Of a stretch of DNA of 37,530 nucleotides, positions 8,680-16,634 are shown one piece after another. Below the pieces are notes generated by a model. That model worked only from the letters and a program-made list of their open reading frames with translations, searched no databases and was not told the DNA's origin. Both the position numbers and the translations under genes were made by a program. How positions within the stretch are numbered: position 1 is the stretch's first letter; the number at the start of each line of letters is the position of its first letter. Source of the DNA: a virus; the IMG/VR virus record IMGVR_UViG_3300033149_003685, positions 1 to 37,530 of that record. One strand, written 5' to 3'.

Positions 8680-9645
8680 TTATGTTAGCGTCGAGACTGC
8701 GTTCTGAACCTCGATCTCAAGCCAGTTGGCGACGGTGCTGTGATATGTGCCCGTCCAGCTCGTCTCGATGGTCATGTTCCCATCGCGGTCTGAGAACAAC
8801 TCACCGGCGTCTTCCAAGCTGCCACAGAAATCGATCTGCGCTACCTTGGTGCCGCTTTCGGCTTTGAGACGAATCTGTCGCTGAATCAAAGCCGGTGCCA
8901 GAAGCGCGTCCACCACTGCCTTCGCCGTGGCGTTGTATTCCAGAGTCAGCGTGAGCGAGCCGTCCCAGCGGCTCTCGCCGTAGTCGTACGGCGTCAGCAG
9001 ACCGGTGATGAAGTTCTTCAGGTGCCGCTTGGCATCCACACTGAGCGTAGCTGCAATCAGCGTGCCTGACACCTCTGTCGTTCCCATCGTGTCACCCCAG
9101 CCGTCCATGTAGACCTTGGTGTCTGCAGCGCGAATGGCCTCTACCGTGCGGTCGTTCAGTGACGCCAGGCTGACAGTGGCGATATCCTCGCCGAGGACGT
9201 TGGCCTTGACCTGCCACAGCCCGCCTGCTTCCACACTGATCTCCAGGTCTTTCATGATCGCGCCACTCAGCACATAGCTTGCGCCGCTTGCGCCATACTC
9301 CACGCTGTAGACCAGCGGACTGGCCTTGCTGGTGAGCGGTGCTGAGAAGCTCCAAGTATACGGCGACGCAGTTCCGGACGGGCTGACCAGGCCGAACAGG
9401 CCGCAGAGGAAGTAGAGGATGTCCTCATACGTCCCGACTGCCGAGATCGCTCCCTCCGCGCTCATTTTCACCTGAGTGTCCAGCATCGACGGACTCAGGT
9501 TGCCCAGATACGGCGTTTTTACGTTTTCGGCGACGGGGTGAATGCTTGCCTCGGCCAGGCCCATCAGCCTCGCTGTCGCTGCTACCGCTGTCCCCCACGT
9601 CGTTTCTTGACCCAGTTGTACGACTTTCAAATCCGTTGCTGGCAT
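8680..9645 (-). CDS. Major tail tube protein
   Basis: The 321-aa product begins MPATDLKVVQLGQETTWGTA; this N terminus and the alternating beta pattern (KDLEISVEAGGLWQVKANVL, then repeated Thr/Val-rich strands) are typical of siphovirus tail tube proteins, which stack as rings around the tail lumen. The start at 9645 is chosen over an in-frame start at 9711 because GGGAGG lies at the right distance and the 22 extra residues (Arg/Cys-rich) do not resemble a tail protein. It is followed by the G/GT chaperones. Family recognition comes from position and pattern. Confidence 0.85.
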   Translation of the reverse strand: MPATDLKVVQLGQETTWGTAVAATARLMGLAEASIHPVAENVKTPYLGNLSPSMLDTQVKMSAEGAISAVGTYEDILYFLCGLFGLVSPSGTASPYTWSFSAPLTSKASPLVYSVEYGASGASYVLSGAIMKDLEISVEAGGLWQVKANVLGEDIATVSLASLNDRTVEAIRAADTKVYMDGWGDTMGTTEVSGTLIAATLSVDAKRHLKNFITGLLTPYDYGESRWDGSLTLTLEYNATAKAVVDALLAPALIQRQIRLKAESGTKVAQIDFCGSLEDAGELFSDRDGNMTIETSWTGTYHSTVANWLEIEVQNAVSTLT

Positions 9646-9802
9646 TTTGTACCTCCCATTTGCTATCTTCCTCATACACATACAGCGCAGATGCCGCTGC
9701 GCGTTGTGCATCTGTCAAGGCGCTCCACTCGGCATCGGTCAGATCGCGTGTAGGAACGCCTAGTACGTACTCTCCAAGCATACTTGCATATCGTCTACTC
9801 AT
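9425..9802 (-). CDS. Small connector-region protein overlapping the tail tube gene
   Basis: The first about 50 residues (MSRRYASMLGEYVLGVPTRD, then LTDAEWSALTDAQ) look real: small proteins with a GVPxRDLT motif are common just before the tail tube gene. The start forms an ATGA overlap with the upstream gene stop, implying coupled translation. The frame stays open for 125 codons, so its last 221 bp overlap the tail tube gene in another frame, and that part (Arg/Gly/Ser-rich) looks like a shadow. Either the true protein has this odd C terminus or a sequence error hides an earlier stop. Confidence 0.5.
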   Translation of the reverse strand: MSRRYASMLGEYVLGVPTRDLTDAEWSALTDAQRAAASALYVYEEDSKWEVQNASNGFESRTTGSRNDVGDSGSSDSEADGPGRGKHSPRRRKRKNAVSGQPESVDAGHSGENERGGSDLGSRDV

Positions 9803-10233
9803 TTTTGCACCACCGTCAATCTGATTGTGAATCCGTGGTAAAGCGTGTCCGCGAACGTCAGCGGATATGCGTCAGCGCTGAATTCATGAAACTGCTCTAC
9901 GTTGTCACTGAAAAAGCCGCCCGCCTTCTGCTGCGTATGGTACGCATCCATGAAGCGCTTCAGCAGCGTCAGCATGTCCTGGTATTTTTCGTCCACGCCC
10001 TCGCCCTGCGCGACCGGCGCTACATACACTCGCACCTCATACGTGACATCCACACGCGGCATACCTACCGCCTGCTGGTATCCACGCAGCGAACCAACCG
10101 TAGTGATCGCACACGGCAGGTCTGCTGTGTTCAGCGAAGCGGGCACTGTTGTCGGCGCACTGGTCACACCAGTGATCGCTGCGTTCACTGTTTGTATCGC
10201 CGAGATGACAGTTGCAAAGCTGCTGATACTCAT
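9799..10233 (-). CDS. Tail terminator / head-tail joining protein
   Basis: The 144-aa product begins MSISSFATVISAIQTVNAAI. The start at 10233 makes an ATGA overlap with the connector gene upstream; a longer frame to 10428 lies entirely inside that gene. The helical N terminus followed by beta strands (VDVTYEVRVYVAP, GFTIRLTVVQK) and the position between the head-tail connector and tail tube fit a tail terminator or tail completion protein that caps the tube at the head end. Assignment is mostly positional. Confidence 0.6.
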   Translation of the reverse strand: MSISSFATVISAIQTVNAAITGVTSAPTTVPASLNTADLPCAITTVGSLRGYQQAVGMPRVDVTYEVRVYVAPVAQGEGVDEKYQDMLTLLKRFMDAYHTQQKAGGFFSDNVEQFHEFSADAYPLTFADTLYHGFTIRLTVVQK

Positions 10234-10796
10234 GCTACCGCTCGTTTGACATATCGCTCTAACATGATTTTGACATCGGCCGGCAGGCCCTTCGGTATCG
10301 TTAGCAGACCTACCTCCGGCATGGCGGTGACGTCGAACACCTGACTGTCTTTGTTGCGGTAGTGATAAGCGACCAGGCGTTTGCAGGCGTGTTCGATGTC
10401 GTCTGGCGCTGTCGTGCTGTAGCCCCATGTTCCCGCAACGCTGATTTCACAGTCCGTGTCCGTCGTCCAGCTTTTTGTGCTGTACAGCCTGATTCGATCG
10501 TAGGGCGAATCATTGCGCGGCAGCAGCCAGTAGTAGCTACTGGTTATCTCTGTTGCTGCACTATCGCCGTTCTTCAGCGTGGTCACGGTCAGCAGCTCAT
10601 CATCCAGCCAGAGTACTTGTCCCTCGACGTCCGCCAGGGTGAAGTAGTGCGTTTCAGTTGTCGCAGTGAAGCGGCGTCCACAGTGGCTGTCGATTTGCGC
10701 CTCTGCCGCAGCGATGATTGCGGTCAGCAGCGCGTCATCGTTGCTGTTATCGATCCCCAGATATGCTTTCACGTTCGCCAGTGTTACATAACTCAT
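10230..10796 (-). CDS. Head-tail connector protein (HK97 gp6-like)
   Basis: The 188-aa protein starts MSYVTLANVKAYLGIDNSND and continues with DDALLTAIIAAAEAQIDSHC and GRRF, the characteristic N-terminal helical bundle of gp6-like connectors that bind the portal ring from outside after packaging. Beta strands follow (ETHYFTLADVEGQVLWLDDE). The C terminus ends in a basic helix. The ATG overlaps the glycosyltransferase stop (ATGA). Confidence 0.8.
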   Translation of the reverse strand: MSYVTLANVKAYLGIDNSNDDALLTAIIAAAEAQIDSHCGRRFTATTETHYFTLADVEGQVLWLDDELLTVTTLKNGDSAATEITSSYYWLLPRNDSPYDRIRLYSTKSWTTDTDCEISVAGTWGYSTTAPDDIEHACKRLVAYHYRNKDSQVFDVTAMPEVGLLTIPKGLPADVKIMLERYVKRAVA

Positions 10797-11587
10797 TGTT
10801 TCACCACCAGTGGCGCGTCAGCAACTATCATGCCACGACACTCAACCTCGATCTTATCCCCAACTTGCCGCGCATAGTCTGGCGGCGTCAGAAACTCGAC
10901 TCGATACAGTCGCTTCGCCTCTGGATCAGGCCACAGCACGCGCGGACTAGGCTCCATGCTCATGTGGCCACACACTACGCCGAGATGCGCCTTTTGCACG
11001 ATGCCCAGCGCCTGACAATCTTCGGCCAGGTGCCAGTCACACGATGCAAAGCCACCGTCGTCTGTCCAGCGCTGCACTTGTCGCAGCGTTTCACGGCGAA
11101 TCAGCGTGCAGCCATCGCCCACGCCCTGTACCTCAACCACTTTGCCCCACAGTCGTCGAGCCAACTGTGGCGTTTTACTGAGGCTCACACCGATTTTGCC
11201 GTGCAGTTCGGTGTAGGCGCTCCATTGCGGCAATCCATGCCGCCAGACATACAAACCGTACACCACGCCTGCGTCCACTGCCGCCAGCTTGCGCAGCGCA
11301 TCTGGTGGCACGATCATGTCACTTTCGATTTCCAGCAGCGCATCGTAGTCGCAGGCCAGTGCATGTTGCCGTGCTTGTTCATATTTGCGCGCGATGTTCA
11401 GGTACGCTGTGCTTTTGTCATGTACGCCGCGGATGTTCTGGTCGCCGCCGACGAGGAAGAGATAGTCCAACTGCTCATCCCAATCCAGCCGGAAGATAGT
11501 CTGCAAAGCACGCCCGTACAGCCTGGCTCCATACCAGTGCTGCCCAGGCGGTTCCCGCTTGACTAGAACGACGACCAGAACACGCAT
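10793..11587 (-). CDS. GT-A family glycosyltransferase-like protein in the head module
   Basis: The 264-aa protein has a Rossmann-type start (MRVLVVVLVKRE) and the sequence DYDALLEIESDMIVPPDALR around residues 93-112, where ESDM followed by PPDAL resembles the metal-binding DxD region of nucleotide-sugar glycosyltransferases of the GT2/GT-A type. Further family-like features are GVGDGCTLIRRE and the acidic WHLAED segment. It has no signal peptide or membrane segment. It lies between the decoration-like protein and the head-tail connector, tightly packed in the late operon, so a virion protein is a plausible target, with host surface or cytoplasmic targets also possible. Activity and donor sugar are unknown. 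Confidence 0.65.
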   Translation of the reverse strand: MRVLVVVLVKREPPGQHWYGARLYGRALQTIFRLDWDEQLDYLFLVGGDQNIRGVHDKSTAYLNIARKYEQARQHALACDYDALLEIESDMIVPPDALRKLAAVDAGVVYGLYVWRHGLPQWSAYTELHGKIGVSLSKTPQLARRLWGKVVEVQGVGDGCTLIRRETLRQVQRWTDDGGFASCDWHLAEDCQALGIVQKAHLGVVCGHMSMEPSPRVLWPDPEAKRLYRVEFLTPPDYARQVGDKIEVECRGMIVADAPLVVKQ

Positions 11588-11591
11588 GATC

Positions 11592-12035
11592 TTAGGCTAC
11601 GATCTCATCCACTGAGGAGAGATCATACGCATTCGCTGGCTTGTAGCGCGTGACATCTGCCAGTGCGATGACACCAGCATCTGACGTTGCAGTGCCGACA
11701 GTGAGAATGCCTTTCAGGTAGCGCATCCCTGCGCCCATCTCTTCCGCCGCCACCTCGACGATGGCTTGCTTGTCATCGTCAGTGCCAGCGTCTGTCAATT
11801 GTGTGATCGACTTGCCTGACAGATCGCTGTAGGTGCCGCCAGACGTGGCGCATTCCTGCACCTTGAAGTCGAGCGTCGCCGATGACCCCAGAGTGCCGGC
11901 CATCACGATGAACATCACGCGGCGGTGATACCGCATGTCGATGACATCGCTCGATTGTGCGCCCGTGCCGTACGCATCCGGATCGATGCAGGCCACAATC
12001 GCCAGTTGTTCACTCAGTCTCTCTGTGTATGCCAT
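11592..12035 (-). CDS. Putative capsid decoration / head-associated protein
   Basis: The 147-aa protein begins MAYTERLSEQLAIVACIDPD. The start at 12035 has AAAGGGGG upstream; a start at 12056 would overlap the capsid gene stop. It is beta-rich with a core VMFIVMAGTLGSSATLDFKV and QLTDAGTDDDKQAIVEVAAE, a pattern seen in small proteins encoded next to phage capsid genes. The position directly after the major capsid gene supports a structural role such as decoration or fibre attachment, but the function is inferred. Confidence 0.6.
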   Translation of the reverse strand: MAYTERLSEQLAIVACIDPDAYGTGAQSSDVIDMRYHRRVMFIVMAGTLGSSATLDFKVQECATSGGTYSDLSGKSITQLTDAGTDDDKQAIVEVAAEEMGAGMRYLKGILTVGTATSDAGVIALADVTRYKPANAYDLSSVDEIVA

Positions 12036-12045
12036 GTTTCCCCCT

Positions 12046-13185
12046 TTAGCTCGCATCCGTCAGTGCGACGAACGGGCTGACCTGATTGCTGGCGTCTTGC
12101 AGATAGATCGGCGCGTCCAGCCACGGCTGGCCGTCCACGCGGTGCACAAAGCGCCACGTGGTCAGGTCGTTGATGAACGCATAGTCCGTGCTGGACTGGA
12201 TGCTCAGTGCCTGACGATCGCCGATGACGTAGTAGCTGAAGTCAGCCAGCAGCACATCGCCTTCAGTCCCCAACGCCGGTAGCTTCTCGGTGAAGATCAG
12301 CGGCATGCCGTAGATTGTCCCCGGGCTCGGCCCCTGGATGTTCGGGATGAACACCTGGTTGCCTGCTGCATCTGCCAGGATGGCGATCTTCGGGAACGTG
12401 GTGATGTTGCATAGCCAAACGCCTTTTCCCCAGCTTGACGGCAAGAACTTCGCCATCATGCCGTTGATGTCCGCCAACTTGACGTCCGATGCAGTGTTCC
12501 GCGCCACAGTCAGCAGCGCCGGGCTGTTCAGAACGCCCAGCGGCTTGCCGACGCCGTTGCCGCGCAGAAAGTTGTAGTCCTCGATCCACGCTACTGCGCC
12601 ACCGAACAGCCGCACCAGCAGTGACTCCAGTGCGACTGCGCTGTCAGCGAGCAGCTCATCACTGGCCTGCGTATAGCCTGCCAACTTGTGCGCCACAAGC
12701 TCCAACTGCTTGAACACCGGCTCGGTCTCCGTCTTGGCTGCGCCCTCCTCCGTCCAGGACGCGCTGAGGCCACCGAAGAAATACGTGCTTCCGCTACTCG
12801 GCTGCGTGGTCTGGTTCAGCATCGGAATCGTCAGACTACGCGCCTTCATCGGCTGGATGTACGCACGCGGCCTGACGATCGCGTTCTCGGCTGCGACCTG
12901 TAACACCTGCGGCACAAACTCCGCAGGCACCAGATAGCCGCCAGTCACACCCGCGCTCTCGGCCATGTCCGCGCGAACGGCGTGATAAACTTCCTTCAGC
13001 CGCTTGGTGTTGCCCCTGCGCACTGAGAGCAGGAAGTTGCCGAAGCTGCGCGTGTCAGCCACTTTGTCAACGCTGACGTTGCCCTTCGTTTCTGGAGGCG
13101 TTTCTTTTCGCAGCGCCTCCACCGCTGCTTTTACCGCGCTGTCAGTTGCTTGCTTGACCAACGCGTCTATGTCAATCTCTGCCAT
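12046..13185 (-). CDS. Major capsid protein from internal start
   Basis: Inside the fused frame, ATG at 13185 (MAEIDIDALVKQATDSAVKA) is preceded 8 bases upstream by a perfect AGGAGG (13194-13199), the best ribosome site in the head module. Starting here gives a 379-aa protein: about 50 residues of helical delta-domain-like sequence, then the HK97 capsid fold. This is a normal length for an HK97-type capsid precursor, so most capsid subunits are probably made from this site and the longer product supplies the protease. Confidence 0.75.
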   Translation of the reverse strand: MAEIDIDALVKQATDSAVKAAVEALRKETPPETKGNVSVDKVADTRSFGNFLLSVRRGNTKRLKEVYHAVRADMAESAGVTGGYLVPAEFVPQVLQVAAENAIVRPRAYIQPMKARSLTIPMLNQTTQPSSGSTYFFGGLSASWTEEGAAKTETEPVFKQLELVAHKLAGYTQASDELLADSAVALESLLVRLFGGAVAWIEDYNFLRGNGVGKPLGVLNSPALLTVARNTASDVKLADINGMMAKFLPSSWGKGVWLCNITTFPKIAILADAAGNQVFIPNIQGPSPGTIYGMPLIFTEKLPALGTEGDVLLADFSYYVIGDRQALSIQSSTDYAFINDLTTWRFVHRVDGQPWLDAPIYLQDASNQVSPFVALTDAS

Positions 13186-14193
13186 TGTTGTTTCCTCCTG
13201 TGTGTTCATGTTCACATCCTTCACATCGTTTACGTCGTTCACATCCTTCACATCGTTCTGGCTCAGCTCCTGTTGTGCCGCTGCCTCGCTAGTCGCCTTG
13301 ATTGCGACCTCACTAGCAGCCTCGGTTGACACGAACGAGCGGACGCTGGGCGCAGAGCGCGCGATGACCTGCAACTGTTCGCTTTCCAGCGCCATGCGTG
13401 GTTCTGCAGGCGCAGTCGTCAGTGAATACTCTACAATCGGCCATGATGTGGCCTTGCCGTCCGTGAAATCCGCCAAGTGCGCCACGGCCCCAGTCGACCA
13501 GGATAGCGCGTTTTGCTGTAACAGCGGACGGATCCAATCCAGATACTCCGCATGGTTTGCCAATTGCGCTTCCACCCAGCGGCCTCGTTCGTCATCGCGC
13601 TCTAGCACGATGTCGCCGAGCACACTGGCTTTCAGCGTGTTGTCAAAGCCATGATCATACAGCACGAAGCGGCTAGAGATTTTATCGTCCCAGTAGTTGG
13701 CATCGGGAACGAAGTATGTGCCATAAGCATCTCTATGTTCTGGATCGCCCCACAACATCCCGTAGCCACCAACGCGCAGGCCGTCTTCGCTGTCATCCAC
13801 AATCTGCACCGAACGCAGGCTCTTGGCTTGCTCCCACGGCGCTTTCAGGCCATCTTCGATTTTGTGATAATATGCTGCGACTTTGCCTTTGACTGCTGCC
13901 TGGACATCCTCTGGCAAATCCACTCCACCGCGCGAGCCCATCAGCACGGCAGCTACGGCAAATATGGCTCGCGGCACGGCTTGCAGTTCGCCGTCGACCA
14001 CGTCAGCAAATTGTAGCTTGTAGCCAGTGACCTGCTCGGCCTTCTCCGTATCATGCGCAAAGAACGCCCTGCCGTACTTGCCCCAATCATCGCCGGCCCA
14101 ACTGCGCACCCGCTTTTCAGCCGCTGATTGATCCCAGGCTCGGCCACGATCTGCCAACGGCAGATCAGCCGCGCCAGTCGCTTTCCATGTCAT
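12046..14193 (-). CDS. Prohead protease - major capsid protein fused ORF
   Basis: One uninterrupted 715-codon frame carries three parts. Residues 1-125 form a domain (WAGDDWGKYGRAFFAHD, FADVVDGELQAVPRAIFAVA) often found in phage head proteins. Residues about 135-285 are an HK97-type prohead protease: His in VLYDHGFDNT, Ser in LSWSTGAVAHL, then WPIVEYSLTTAPAEPRM. Residues about 385-715 are an HK97-fold major capsid protein (ESAGVTGGYLVPAEFVPQVL, GGAVAWIEDYNFLRGNG, GKPLGVLN). Between them lies a Lys/Asp/Val/Asn repeat and a helical segment that could act as delta-domain scaffold. The gene starts with an ATGA overlap. Separate protease and capsid genes are the norm; here a strong internal start (13185) probably provides free capsid subunits. 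Confidence 0.88.
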   Translation of the reverse strand: MTWKATGAADLPLADRGRAWDQSAAEKRVRSWAGDDWGKYGRAFFAHDTEKAEQVTGYKLQFADVVDGELQAVPRAIFAVAAVLMGSRGGVDLPEDVQAAVKGKVAAYYHKIEDGLKAPWEQAKSLRSVQIVDDSEDGLRVGGYGMLWGDPEHRDAYGTYFVPDANYWDDKISSRFVLYDHGFDNTLKASVLGDIVLERDDERGRWVEAQLANHAEYLDWIRPLLQQNALSWSTGAVAHLADFTDGKATSWPIVEYSLTTAPAEPRMALESEQLQVIARSAPSVRSFVSTEAASEVAIKATSEAAAQQELSQNDVKDVNDVNDVKDVNMNTQEETTMAEIDIDALVKQATDSAVKAAVEALRKETPPETKGNVSVDKVADTRSFGNFLLSVRRGNTKRLKEVYHAVRADMAESAGVTGGYLVPAEFVPQVLQVAAENAIVRPRAYIQPMKARSLTIPMLNQTTQPSSGSTYFFGGLSASWTEEGAAKTETEPVFKQLELVAHKLAGYTQASDELLADSAVALESLLVRLFGGAVAWIEDYNFLRGNGVGKPLGVLNSPALLTVARNTASDVKLADINGMMAKFLPSSWGKGVWLCNITTFPKIAILADAAGNQVFIPNIQGPSPGTIYGMPLIFTEKLPALGTEGDVLLADFSYYVIGDRQALSIQSSTDYAFINDLTTWRFVHRVDGQPWLDAPIYLQDASNQVSPFVALTDAS
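13211..13255 (-). repeat. 9-bp tandem repeat in the protease-capsid linker
   Basis: Five 9-bp units (plus strand TTCACATCC, TTCACATCG, TTTACGTCG, TTCACATCC, TTCACATCG), with the 18-bp pair 13211-13228 repeated exactly at 13238-13255. They encode NDV/KDV triplets. The length is a multiple of three, so copy-number changes keep frame. The tract sits at the junction of the protease and capsid parts. Confidence 0.85.
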
Positions 14194-14648
14194 CTGATAA
14201 CCCTCCTGATCTCCTGCTCAAAGATGCGGTGCCAGACCGCTGCTTCCTTCTGTGCAATTTCGTCAATGCGCTTCCAGCCATGCCCCGCGTGTACGTGTGT
14301 CTGCTCTTCCCCCATCACGTAGCCAGAGTAGCTGGCGCGGTTGCGCACCACAGCAGCCCACCGTCCGCGTGACTGCGACAACCACTGTTGTTGCAGCCGT
14401 TCACTTGTGTTGCGCCCGCCAACCGAGCCGTCGATGCGCGCCCAGCGCGGCCCGAAGTGGCGCTGATACCAGCGATGCGGATACGGCCCTGGCCGATTGT
14501 ATGAGCCTTCTGGCGGATACGGAATCGCGCGAGTTTTGACATGCTCTGAAAAACGGCGCAGGGCCGCCGCGGCTGCACGCTGCAAATTGCCGCGCCCCAG
14601 CTTGCGTTCCAGTTGCTTTAGCCCCTCGATCTTTACCGTCAATTCCAT
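14190..14648 (-). CDS. HK97 gp10-like minor head/connector protein
   Basis: The 152-aa protein starts MELTVKIEGLKQLERKLGRG, a typical start of gp10-like phage proteins (beta strand then G-hydrophobic-helix), and continues with Arg/Ala-rich helices and a Tyr/Pro/Arg-rich centre (PEGSYNRPGPYPHRWYQRHF). The C terminus is helical. It overlaps the portal stop by one base and the protease-capsid start by four. gp10-like proteins usually sit after the connector gene, so its place between portal and protease is somewhat unusual; a minor head protein is the safe reading. Confidence 0.6.
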   Translation of the reverse strand: MELTVKIEGLKQLERKLGRGNLQRAAAAALRRFSEHVKTRAIPYPPEGSYNRPGPYPHRWYQRHFGPRWARIDGSVGGRNTSERLQQQWLSQSRGRWAAVVRNRASYSGYVMGEEQTHVHAGHGWKRIDEIAQKEAAVWHRIFEQEIRRVIR

Positions 14649-16633
14649 TATGTCACTCGCTCAATCACGACTGCACAGCGGCAATTGGGATGCGCGGGCG
14701 GGCCACCCGGAAACTGCTGGCCCCAGACTGGCTTCAGTGTGTGATCCAGCGGTGCGCAGATTGGACAGACACGATCATCCTCTGCCGTCAGCCAGCGTTC
14801 CTGTATTTCTATGCCGGCATCGCGCAGGCGCTTTGCATACTGACTCTCCGCGGCAGAGAACGCGCTCGTTACCTCTGTTACAGCGATGCTCTCAGCGCGA
14901 GCCTTGCCGAACATCGGCTGCAACAGTTCTACCGCCGCATCATGCGTGATCTCGCCATTCGTCAACTGCGAGATAACTGCTTGCAGATGTTTCTTGCTCG
15001 TGGTCTCCAAGTCCTTGACCAACCGGCCAGCATAGCGCCTGGCCCACTCTGCTGCGTCAATCAGCACGTTACCATAATCGAGCCCCAGGCCATGTTCCAC
15101 CGCCAAGGCGAGCATCTGATCGGCCACGATGCTGGTGAGCGCCGTGGTCAACACAGATAACAGTGCGTTGTTCAGCGGCTCCAAGTCCGGCACCTGGCCG
15201 CTGTCCAGATCAGGCGTGAAGCCGCTTAGCGCTTCATCCAGCGCCTGCGTCAGTTTGCGCTGCAAGCTCGTCTCAGCCCCGCTGCGGTCTAGTGCACGCA
15301 CGCACGGATCAAGCGCGGATGACGCAAAGCGCGGATCCGCCAGCCTGAGACGGATTGCAGTCTGTAGCCATGCAGGGATGATGTCGCTCTCAAAGCGCCG
15401 TATAGTGCCGCGTTTGACACGGCGCCGCCACTTCGCCAACTCTGCCAGCACTTCCTTGCCTATCGGCACGGCCTTGACCGGTTCAGGCTCTGTCTCTGAT
15501 TCAGGCACCGGCTCTGGCTCAGGCGCAGGCTCTGAGGCAGCCGTTGGCTCATAGCCGAGCTGCTCGCGTGCTTCGTCAGCGGTGATGATGCCGAGCTGAA
15601 ACAGCTGGCCCACCTGCGTTGCTTTGGTCGCCTCGTCCTGCTGCACGGCCTCAACGTCCTGAAAGCGAAACTCGAAGCGTTGATTCTGTTGTGTAAAGAA
15701 TTGCTGGTTCAGTCCCGCTGCGATGAGATCGCACTCAGGGAAGATGGTCTCATAATAGAAGCTCAGTTTGTGTTCGCGCGCCGTGGCGAAGTTAGCGGCA
15801 TCCTCTAGCATGGTCTGCGGAATGCCGAAAGCGACCGCTATCTGCTGCCGCATCTGCGCGAATATCGGCTCAACATCTAGATCGCCCACCTTGGAGCCGA
15901 TGATCTCGGGCTTCAGGCCGCGCTGCAGCACCGCGGTGCCGAAGGCCTTCCTCACTCCGCTGAACAGCCGTTCCCAAACGCGCTTCACACGCCGTGCTTC
16001 TTGTTCGTCTATGCGCTGATCAGATGTGAGGATCACGGCAGGAATTGCGCCTTGGCCAAAAAAGCGACTCAGGTATTCGTTCGTGTTATCTGCTGTTTGT
16101 GCAGCCGCCAGCGCCACCGCCGCAGGCGCAATGCCAGGACCGAGGTCTCGCGTCGGATTGAACAGGTGATGATAAATCACATCATCCGGCTCGAATCGCT
16201 GTCGACTGCCGCTCACAAGCTGCTCAAACGCCACCAGGCCGTCGCGCTTATCCACAATCGGCTCGACAGTGAACGGATTCAGCCACTGAAAGCCTTTGTG
16301 GCCGAATCGGTTCTTGAGCTTCAGCAGATATGATGCGCCTCGCAGGCACAGCGCCGCCTCGATATAGTAGAGCCAGTGCCGCATGCCATCGGCGAATTCC
16401 CACTCGATCTCGTTGTCAGCCGCATCCAGCACCACGAACGGTATGCCAGCGACGGATTGAGCGCGCATGTTGGTACAGCGATAGACCCAGGTCACATTGG
16501 CAAACGCAGTTTGTGCGTTGGTGACATCGCCGCCAATCGCTGACTGCTGCTGCAGATAGTCGAAAAACTGGTCGATGCCGATGCTGCGCACCGCATCCAG
16601 TCCGCCGCCGATGAGAAGCTGTGTGTGTTTCAT
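14648..16633 (-). CDS. Portal protein fused to MuF-type head morphogenesis domain
   Basis: The 661-aa protein combines two head proteins. Residues about 1-350 are an HK97/SPP1-like portal (TNAQTAFANVTWVYRCTNMR, the FQWLNPFTVEPI segment, AFGIPQTMLEDAANFATARE), which forms the dodecameric DNA channel and terminase dock. An acidic Glu/Pro linker (EPAPEPEPVPESETEPEP) follows at about 358-377. Residues about 390-661 end with the MuF/SPP1 gp7 signature: AESIAVTEVTSAFSAAESQY, WLTAEDDRVCPICAPLD and PPAHPNCRC, with Cys and His placed as in that family. The gene lies between the large terminase and gp10-like genes. Confidence 0.92.
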   Translation of the reverse strand: MKHTQLLIGGGLDAVRSIGIDQFFDYLQQQSAIGGDVTNAQTAFANVTWVYRCTNMRAQSVAGIPFVVLDAADNEIEWEFADGMRHWLYYIEAALCLRGASYLLKLKNRFGHKGFQWLNPFTVEPIVDKRDGLVAFEQLVSGSRQRFEPDDVIYHHLFNPTRDLGPGIAPAAVALAAAQTADNTNEYLSRFFGQGAIPAVILTSDQRIDEQEARRVKRVWERLFSGVRKAFGTAVLQRGLKPEIIGSKVGDLDVEPIFAQMRQQIAVAFGIPQTMLEDAANFATAREHKLSFYYETIFPECDLIAAGLNQQFFTQQNQRFEFRFQDVEAVQQDEATKATQVGQLFQLGIITADEAREQLGYEPTAASEPAPEPEPVPESETEPEPVKAVPIGKEVLAELAKWRRRVKRGTIRRFESDIIPAWLQTAIRLRLADPRFASSALDPCVRALDRSGAETSLQRKLTQALDEALSGFTPDLDSGQVPDLEPLNNALLSVLTTALTSIVADQMLALAVEHGLGLDYGNVLIDAAEWARRYAGRLVKDLETTSKKHLQAVISQLTNGEITHDAAVELLQPMFGKARAESIAVTEVTSAFSAAESQYAKRLRDAGIEIQERWLTAEDDRVCPICAPLDHTLKPVWGQQFPGGPPAHPNCRCAVVIERVT

Positions 16634-16634
16634 G

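Noticed and set aside
9643-9711. 22-residue N-terminal extension of the tail tube
   Set aside because: The extension is Arg/Cys/His-rich with no ribosome site, while GGGAGG marks the ATG at 9645.
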